Positions 63,348 through 64,000 of a stretch of DNA of 64,000 nt are shown here, piece by piece. Each line of letters starts with the position of its first letter. The first letter of the stretch is position 1. The DNA is taken from the NCBI RefSeq assembly GCF_024158025.1, contig NZ_JAMZEL010000001.1, positions 434,001 to 498,000 of the forward strand, read 5' to 3'. A model generated the notes under the pieces. That model ran no database searches, was not told the DNA's origin, and saw only the letters and a program-made list of their open reading frames with translations. This DNA comes from Runella salmonicolor. GTDB lineage: Bacteria; Bacteroidota; Bacteroidia; Cytophagales; Spirosomataceae. The position numbers and the translations under genes are program-made.

Positions 63348-64000
63348 CAAAACTCTAATCGTAAAATTCTCTTTATAACATATTTAATTTTTTTTTTCTT
63401 TTGATCAATAGCATATTTTCGACTTGCTTCTTCTTGGTCTTTAGTAGTTTTCTCTTGCATAAATTCTAAGAATACTTTTTTTGCAAAAAATGGAACTGCA
63501 ATAATTACGTCCTCATAAATAACAATCTCATGGTGTTTTTTATTTAGTTTTTCAATAATTTGTTGAATATTAGGATAATATTCTAACAGATTGGGCAAAG
63601 GTGGGGGGGAAAGAAACAAACGAGCATCATCAATCAATAAAAAATGTTCAAATTCAGACGAATTTATTATATCTAATTCTTCAAGAAGCGGACATTGGTC
63701 TTTTTCACCATATGATCCAAAGCTACACCAATGAGCATCAAGCCAAAATAATGCTGGCGCTTCAAGAGCTGCAACAATATCTTTTAGTTCTTTTCTAGAA
63801 TCACCAAATATAAAATCTACATTTTGCAATTCTTTATATTTCTCCTTAGTAATATTAAAAATATCATTTGAATATTCTATAGTTTTAACTCTATCGAAAA
63901 TTTTCGAAGCCCAAATTGTAGTCCCTCCATAAAATGTACCTGTTTCTATAAACAAATTTACATTAAAAGAAGACTTCAGAAATTCAATAACATCCTCAGG
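63347..64000 (-). CDS. Methyltransferase-like protein, N-terminus beyond window
   Basis: At least 217 aa; the frame runs open to base 64000, so the start lies outside. The visible start reads PEDVIEFLKSSFNVNLFIET, then GTFYGGTTIWASKIFDRVKTIEYS, a SAM-binding-like Rossmann motif, followed by VDFIFGDSRKELKDI and LEAPALFWLDAHW with the conserved DAHW. The C-terminus is basic and helical. This resembles Rossmann-fold methyltransferases of polysaccharide loci. AT content is high, as in the fucosyltransferase gene. Confidence 0.75.
   Translation of the reverse strand, partial: PEDVIEFLKSSFNVNLFIETGTFYGGTTIWASKIFDRVKTIEYSNDIFNITKEKYKELQNVDFIFGDSRKELKDIVAALEAPALFWLDAHWCSFGSYGEKDQCPLLEELDIINSSEFEHFLLIDDARLFLSPPPLPNLLEYYPNIQQIIEKLNKKHHEIVIYEDVIIAVPFFAKKVFLEFMQEKTTKDQEEASRKYAIDQKKKKIKYVIKRILRLEF

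Overview
The window looks like a chromosomal segment of a Bacteroidota bacterium, most likely of the order Cytophagales (Runella/Spirosoma/Dyadobacter-like). The lineage call rests on typical families: DUF4494, DUF4833, an Hc1-type histone-like protein, the large insertion-bearing form of IspG, a BlaR1-like M56 peptidase carrying TonB_C domains, a Wzi-like capsule protein, and scarce Shine-Dalgarno sequences. Genus is inference only. No rRNA, tRNA, insertion sequence or CRISPR array was seen.

Left part (1-31.6 kb): ordinary chromosomal genes in small transcription units on both strands. In order: a 5'-truncated tricorn-like S41 protease, a 26-copy heptanucleotide repeat, DUF4494, a MORN-repeat protein, an MpaB-like oxygenase, a glucuronokinase-like GHMP kinase, a BlaI/BlaR1-like regulatory pair with two palindromic operators, a secreted RidA, an SCP2 protein, a 59-aa histone-like protein, DinB, a small membrane protein coupled to an MmcQ/YjbR protein, ispG and isochorismate synthase. 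Then come an acyltransferase, DUF4833, a sterol desaturase, metK, dusB, a lipoprotein, DUF2891, a polytopic membrane protein, an AGE epimerase, a large PVC-type heme-binding protein and a nucleotidyltransferase-fold protein.

Right part (31.6-64 kb): a long minus-strand surface-polysaccharide locus that runs off the right edge. It begins beyond the window, and its leftmost genes are Wzi-like, VanZ-like and wecB. It holds about ten glycosyltransferases, two DUF354 proteins, a WbpG/HisF/HisH-type amidotransferase set, two sugar aminotransferases, a WecE/WecD pair for an N-acetylated 4-amino-4,6-dideoxyhexose, methyltransferases, a FemAB/GNAT protein and an alpha-1,2-fucosyltransferase. Many junctions are ATGA, GTGA or TGATG overlaps, so translation is probably coupled.

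The most interesting part is 47.3-52.3 kb. Inside the polysaccharide locus sits what looks like a complete lasso-peptide pathway. Going 5' to 3' on the minus strand, it has a PhyH-type dioxygenase, an HPr-kinase-like protein, a B2 transglutaminase-like leader protease, a short unlabelled 50-aa precursor ending in Ser, an asparagine-synthetase-like macrocyclase lacking the amidotransferase Cys, a YkgJ cysteine-cluster protein and a PqqD-like B1 protein. The kinase and the C-terminal Ser match the paeninodin type, in which the C-terminal Ser is phosphorylated. The dioxygenase, the cysteine-cluster protein, the embedding among glycosyltransferases and the lack of a nearby transporter or isopeptidase make this a possibly new variant.
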